Of a DNA stretch of 64,000 bases, positions 61,013 through 64,000 are shown in pieces. The stretch covers positions 682,001 to 746,000 of the forward strand of contig NZ_JAPCZF010000001.1 of the NCBI RefSeq assembly GCF_025938095.1, written 5' to 3'. Position numbers and translations under genes: made by a program. The notes under the pieces were generated by a model. The model made no database searches and was not told where the DNA came from. It was given only the letters and a program-made list of their open reading frames with translations. Source of the stretch: Novosphingobium sp. JCM 18896 (lineage in GTDB: Bacteria > Pseudomonadota > Alphaproteobacteria > Sphingomonadales > Sphingomonadaceae). Numbering within the stretch: the first letter of the stretch is position 1; each line of letters starts with the position of its first letter.

Positions 61013-61483
61013 ATGCATGGCAAATTCGATTCCCGACATCCGCTGGTGGGCCTCTCGGACGAGCTGATCCGGCTCAACGGCCGCCTCAAGGGCATGTTCG
61101 CCGGTGCGCGCCGATCCGAAGGGCTCGGCGATTCCGAGCTGACCGTGCTCAACGCCGTGGTCGAGGCCGATCGCGCGCCGACCGTGCCGCAGATCGGCCG
61201 TTCGCTCGGCCAGCCGCGTCAGATCGTCCAGCGCGCGGCCAATTCGTTGATCGAGGCCGGTCTGATCGAGGCAGAGACCAATCCCGATCACAAGCGCGCC
61301 GTGCTGCTGCGTGCGACCGAGCAGGGCGTGGCGCTCAAGCGCGAGATCGACGCGCGCGCCGATGCCATCGCCGAGGAGATCGCGGGCAGCCTCGACGCCG
61401 ATCTGGTCCGCCGCGCGGCGGGGCTGCTGCACGACATCCGCAAGGAACTGGAAGCTCGGCTGCGGGCGGGAGAGAAATCATGA
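61013..61483 (+). CDS. MarR-family transcriptional regulator (second)
   Basis: The 156-residue winged-helix protein shares VPQIGRSLGQPRQIVQRA, LIEAGLIE and NPDHKRAVLLRATEQG with the first MarR protein of this cluster, so they are paralogues. Length and layout are standard for MarR. The stop overlaps the phosphotransferase start by 4 bases (ATGA), so regulator and enzyme are made together. A palindrome and direct repeat upstream are likely its own sites. The ligand is probably an acyl-CoA or acid of the degraded compound. Confidence 0.87.
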   Translation: MHGKFDSRHPLVGLSDELIRLNGRLKGMFAGARRSEGLGDSELTVLNAVVEADRAPTVPQIGRSLGQPRQIVQRAANSLIEAGLIEAETNPDHKRAVLLRATEQGVALKREIDARADAIAEEIAGSLDADLVRRAAGLLHDIRKELEARLRAGEKS

Positions 61484-62556
61484 CGAGCATGACCTACGAT
61501 CTCGATGAGTTGGCGCCGAAGGGCCCGCTGACCGAATGGCTCGACGCGCATGTGCCCGAGTTGGGCAAGGGGCCGCTCGAAACCTCGGTGCTCAGCGGCG
61601 GTACCTCGAATGTCGTGCTGACGCTCAGCCGCGGCGAGACGCCGATGGTCATGCGCCGTCCGCCGGCCGTGCCGCCACCGGGCGCCGAAAAGGGCGTGCT
61701 GCGCGAGGCGCGGATCCTGACCGCGCTCAACCAGACCGAAGTGCCGCATCCGATCTGCTACGGCGCCTGCGAGGACGTCTCGGTCGCGGCCGCACCGTTC
61801 TACGTGATGGAGAAGGTCCAGGGCTGGGCGCCGAACCTGCGCGACGAGAAGATCTGGAACGAGGCGCCGTTCGACACGATGCCTTACGAATACGGCATCC
61901 CCTTCGCCATCGTCGACGGGCTGATCGCGCTGGCCAACGTTGACTACGAAGCGATCGGGCTGGGCGACTACGGCAAGCCCGGCAAGTTCCTCGAACGCCA
62001 GGTCGATCGCTGGGCCGGCCAGCTCGCGAGCTACAAGGAGCGCTACGGCTACGCCGGCCGCCATCTCGAAGGCTATGCCGAGACCGAAGAATGGCTGCGG
62101 CACGCGGCTTTGCCCAAGGAAGTGCGCGGCATCATCCATGGCGATGTCGGCACGCCCAACATGATGTTCCGCCACGGCCCGCCGGCGCGGCTCGCGGCGA
62201 TGATCGACTGGGAGCTGTCGACGATCGGCGATCCGATGATCGACATGGGCTGGTTTACCGGCGGCATGCGTGACGAGGAGAACCCCGACAAGGAGTTTCC
62301 TAACGCGCTCAACAACCCGGCGAACTTCCCGACCAAGCAGGAGCTCGCGCGCTACTATTGCGCCGGCACGGGCCGTGACATCCGCGACTTCGAGTGGTTC
62401 TCGCTGCTCGCCAAGTTCAAGTCGGGCTGCCTGCTCGAATACAAGGTGGCCCAGGCCGAGGCGGGAATCCTGCCCAAGGAGACGGGTCGCTTCTTCGCGC
62501 GCATCGTCGAGAACGTGTTCAAGGAAACCAAGGCGCAGATCGCGCGGATGAAGTGA
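61480..62556 (+). CDS. APH-family phosphotransferase (ACAD10/11-like kinase domain)
   Basis: The 358-residue protein has an aminoglycoside-phosphotransferase/choline-kinase fold: GGTSNVVLTL at the N-lobe, the catalytic IIHGDVGTPNMMF (Brenner motif with Asp and Asn) and the metal-binding DWELSTIGDPMIDMGW. Such proteins are regularly paired with acyl-CoA dehydrogenases in bacteria; the fused eukaryotic version ACAD10/11 phosphorylates 4-hydroxyacyl-CoA so that the hydroxyl can be eliminated. The same role would fit here because the next gene is an acyl-CoA dehydrogenase. Substrate is otherwise open. Confidence 0.87.
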   Translation: MTSMTYDLDELAPKGPLTEWLDAHVPELGKGPLETSVLSGGTSNVVLTLSRGETPMVMRRPPAVPPPGAEKGVLREARILTALNQTEVPHPICYGACEDVSVAAAPFYVMEKVQGWAPNLRDEKIWNEAPFDTMPYEYGIPFAIVDGLIALANVDYEAIGLGDYGKPGKFLERQVDRWAGQLASYKERYGYAGRHLEGYAETEEWLRHAALPKEVRGIIHGDVGTPNMMFRHGPPARLAAMIDWELSTIGDPMIDMGWFTGGMRDEENPDKEFPNALNNPANFPTKQELARYYCAGTGRDIRDFEWFSLLAKFKSGCLLEYKVAQAEAGILPKETGRFFARIVENVFKETKAQIARMK

Positions 62557-62561
62557 ATTTG

Positions 62562-62584
62562 ATCCTCCCCGGCACGGGGAGGAT
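62562..62584. repeat. Intergenic GC hairpin between phosphotransferase and acyl-CoA dehydrogenase genes
   Basis: ATCCTCCCCG and CGGGGAGGAT form a perfect 10-bp stem with loop GCA in a 42-base gap inside an apparent operon. It looks like the short dispersed hairpin repeats known in sphingomonad genomes and could shield or stabilise the message; no T-run follows, so it is unlikely to be a full terminator. Confidence 0.6.
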
Positions 62585-62598
62585 TAGGAGAGAATGCC

Positions 62599-63951
62599 AT
62601 GATCGATTTCAGCATCGAACCCGAATTCCAAGCGAAGCTCGACTGGATGGACAAATTCGTCCGCGAGGAATGCGAGACGATGGACCTGCTCTGGCCGCAG
62701 ATGGGTGCCAATTTCGAAACCTGGCGCAGCGATGCGCGCAAGCACCTCAAGCCGCTGCAGGATCAGGTGAAGGCGCAAGGGCTGTGGGCCTGCCACCTCG
62801 GCCCGCATCTGGGCGGCCCCGGTTACGGCCAGGTCAAGCTGGCGCTGATGAACGAGATCCTCGGTCGCTCGTCGTGGGCCCCGACCGTGTTCGGCACGGC
62901 CGCGCCCGATACCGGCAATGCCGAGATCCTCGCCATGTTCGGTACGCCCGAGCAGAAGCAGAAGTACCTCGGCCCCTTGATGGACGGCGATATCGTCTCG
63001 TGCTTCTCGATGACCGAGCCGCAGGGCGGCGCCGATCCGGGCGAGTTCACCTGCAAGGCCACCTTGGTCAAGAACGACAAGGGCGAGGACGAGTGGGAGC
63101 TCGAGGGCTACAAGTGGTTCTCGTCGAACGCCAAGCTGGCGACCTTCCTGCTCGTCATCTGCGTCACCGATCCCGACAAGGTGCTGACCGAGCGGATGAG
63201 CATGTTCATCGTGCCGACCGACACGCCGGGCATCGACATCCTGCGCAACGTGGCGATCGCCGGCGATCTCGATCCCGAGGACGGCCACCACGCGCATATT
63301 CACTACAACAAAGTGCGCGTGCCGCTCGACCACATGCTGGGCGAGCGCGGCGGTGGCTTCAAGGTCGCCCAGGCACGGCTCGGCGGCGGGCGGATCCATC
63401 ACGCCATGCGTACGGTCGGCATCTGCAACCGCGCGCTGGAGATGATGCTCGAACGCGTGGTCTCGCGCCGGACGCGCGGTCGCACGCTCGGCGATCACCA
63501 GATGGTGCAGGACAAGATCGCCGCGTCGATCGTCGAGCTCGAGGCCTTCCGCCTGCTCGTGCTCAAGACCGCCTGGATCATCGACGAGGTCGAAGAAGGC
63601 CGCATGCCGCACGGCTCGGCGCGCAACTACATCGGCATGTGCAAGATCGGCCTGGTCAAGATCTACCACGACGTCGTCGGCCGCAGCCTCGAGATCCACG
63701 GATCGCTGGGCATCAGCCTCGATCTGCCCCTGGCCAAGTGGTACGGCGGTCACATGTCGCTGGCCTTCGCCGACGGCCCGACCGACGTGCACAAGTCGCA
63801 GCTCGCCCGCGCCTATATGAAGAAGGCGAAGCCGGCCGAGGGCTTGTTCCCCAGCGAGCATATCCCGACGCGGCGCGCGGCGGCACAGGCGCGCTATCCC
63901 GATGCGGTCGATCCCAAAGTCGTCGATCCGCGCAAGGCGAAGCGCGCGTGA
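62599..63951 (+). CDS. Acyl-CoA dehydrogenase
   Basis: The 450-residue flavoenzyme makes the alpha,beta double bond in acyl-CoA. The fold marks are SCFSMTEPQGGADPG in the FAD/substrate region, the YKWFSSNA stretch, the later GGGRIHHAMRTVG and the C-terminal EIHGSLGISLDLPLAKWYGGHMSLAFADGPTDVHK, cited in parts as EIHGSLGIS and DGPTDVHK. It belongs to the ACAD10/11-like branch that goes with APH-type kinases. It has AGGAGAG 6 bases upstream of the ATG. Its stop overlaps the next start by one base (TGATG). Confidence 0.93.
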   Translation: MIDFSIEPEFQAKLDWMDKFVREECETMDLLWPQMGANFETWRSDARKHLKPLQDQVKAQGLWACHLGPHLGGPGYGQVKLALMNEILGRSSWAPTVFGTAAPDTGNAEILAMFGTPEQKQKYLGPLMDGDIVSCFSMTEPQGGADPGEFTCKATLVKNDKGEDEWELEGYKWFSSNAKLATFLLVICVTDPDKVLTERMSMFIVPTDTPGIDILRNVAIAGDLDPEDGHHAHIHYNKVRVPLDHMLGERGGGFKVAQARLGGGRIHHAMRTVGICNRALEMMLERVVSRRTRGRTLGDHQMVQDKIAASIVELEAFRLLVLKTAWIIDEVEEGRMPHGSARNYIGMCKIGLVKIYHDVVGRSLEIHGSLGISLDLPLAKWYGGHMSLAFADGPTDVHKSQLARAYMKKAKPAEGLFPSEHIPTRRAAAQARYPDAVDPKVVDPRKAKRA

Positions 63952-64000
63952 TGGATCCGCTTTTCGACTTCACCGGCAAGGTTGCGCTGGTCACCGGCGG
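63951..64000 (+). CDS. Short-chain dehydrogenase, 5' end only
   Basis: Only the first ~16 codons are in the window (MDPLFDFTGKVALVTGG). The TGKVALVTGG start is the typical first beta strand and cofactor loop of SDR enzymes, so it probably acts as the 3-hydroxyacyl-CoA dehydrogenase step of the same pathway. The ATG overlaps the acyl-CoA dehydrogenase stop by one base. The rest of the gene lies beyond the window. Confidence 0.8.
   Translation, partial: MDPLFDFTGKVALVTG

Overview
The window is GC-rich bacterial chromosome with densely packed genes, frequent ATGA/TGATG overlaps and many GTG/TTG starts. The gene content points to an alphaproteobacterium of the Sphingomonadales (Novosphingobium/Sphingobium/Sphingomonas-like): fabF followed by mltG, an exosortase A (XrtA) polysaccharide locus of the sphingomonad type, an sdhB-thioesterase-zapE block, and RNase E next to an amidase and penicillin-binding protein 1A. 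No phage, insertion sequence, CRISPR array or rRNA was seen; one tRNA-Met(CAT) is present.

Layout. (1) 1-2.9 kb: end of fabF, mltG, a LigT-like phosphoesterase, a small ATPase, tRNA-Met and a PilZ protein. (2) 3.0-14.9 kb, minus strand: a five-gene cluster with a secreted TPR-CHAT (caspase-like) protein, a CHASE2 class III nucleotide cyclase, a small FecR-like exported protein, and a two-partner secretion pair (TpsB transporter, giant TpsA exoprotein with two Thr-Pro repeat tracts). This is the most system-like accessory cluster in the window. (3) 15.0-19.6 kb: a second PilZ protein and an EmrAB/NodT-type tripartite efflux operon with a 22-bp palindrome at its head. (4) 19.6-23.3 kb: two tandem tyrosine-phosphatase paralogues, an alpha/beta hydrolase and a thioredoxin reductase.

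(5) 23.3-40.8 kb: the XrtA/exopolysaccharide locus. A leftward arm (acyltransferase, acyl carrier protein, hydrolases 2 and 1) diverges from a rightward arm (acyl-CoA ligase, then Wza-like export protein, Wzz-like chain-length protein, tyrosine kinase, outer-membrane barrel, ATPase, deacetylase, FemAB-like protein, glycosyltransferase, exosortase A fused to EpsI, asparagine-synthase-like amidotransferase). The first export genes probably polymerise, export and modify a polysaccharide, while exosortase A sorts PEP-CTERM proteins to the surface; no PEP-CTERM substrate was found here. (6) 40.8-42.2 kb: a 400-bp AT-richer intergenic region with two overlapping hairpins, then a crotonase-fold protein with the two catalytic Glu residues of DSF synthase RpfF, correctly spaced, so probably a fatty-acid quorum-signal synthase.

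(7) 42.2-44.6 kb: zapE, a PaaI-type thioesterase and sdhB. (8) 44.8-51.8 kb: a likely catabolic cluster with a LuxC-type acyl-CoA reductase diverging from a cupin protein, a short-chain dehydrogenase, a hormone-sensitive-lipase-type hydrolase, a molybdopterin oxidoreductase and an unrecognised protein with a possible HxD...H iron site. (9) 51.9-58.7 kb: RNase E with a long upstream leader, N-acetylmuramoyl-L-alanine amidase, PBP1A. (10) 58.8-64.0 kb: an acyl-CoA degradation module with two MarR regulators, an acyl-CoA ligase, an APH-type phosphotransferase, an acyl-CoA dehydrogenase and the start of a short-chain dehydrogenase; each MarR gene is preceded by palindromes.

All product names come from reading motifs and overall resemblance to known families; no database search was possible.
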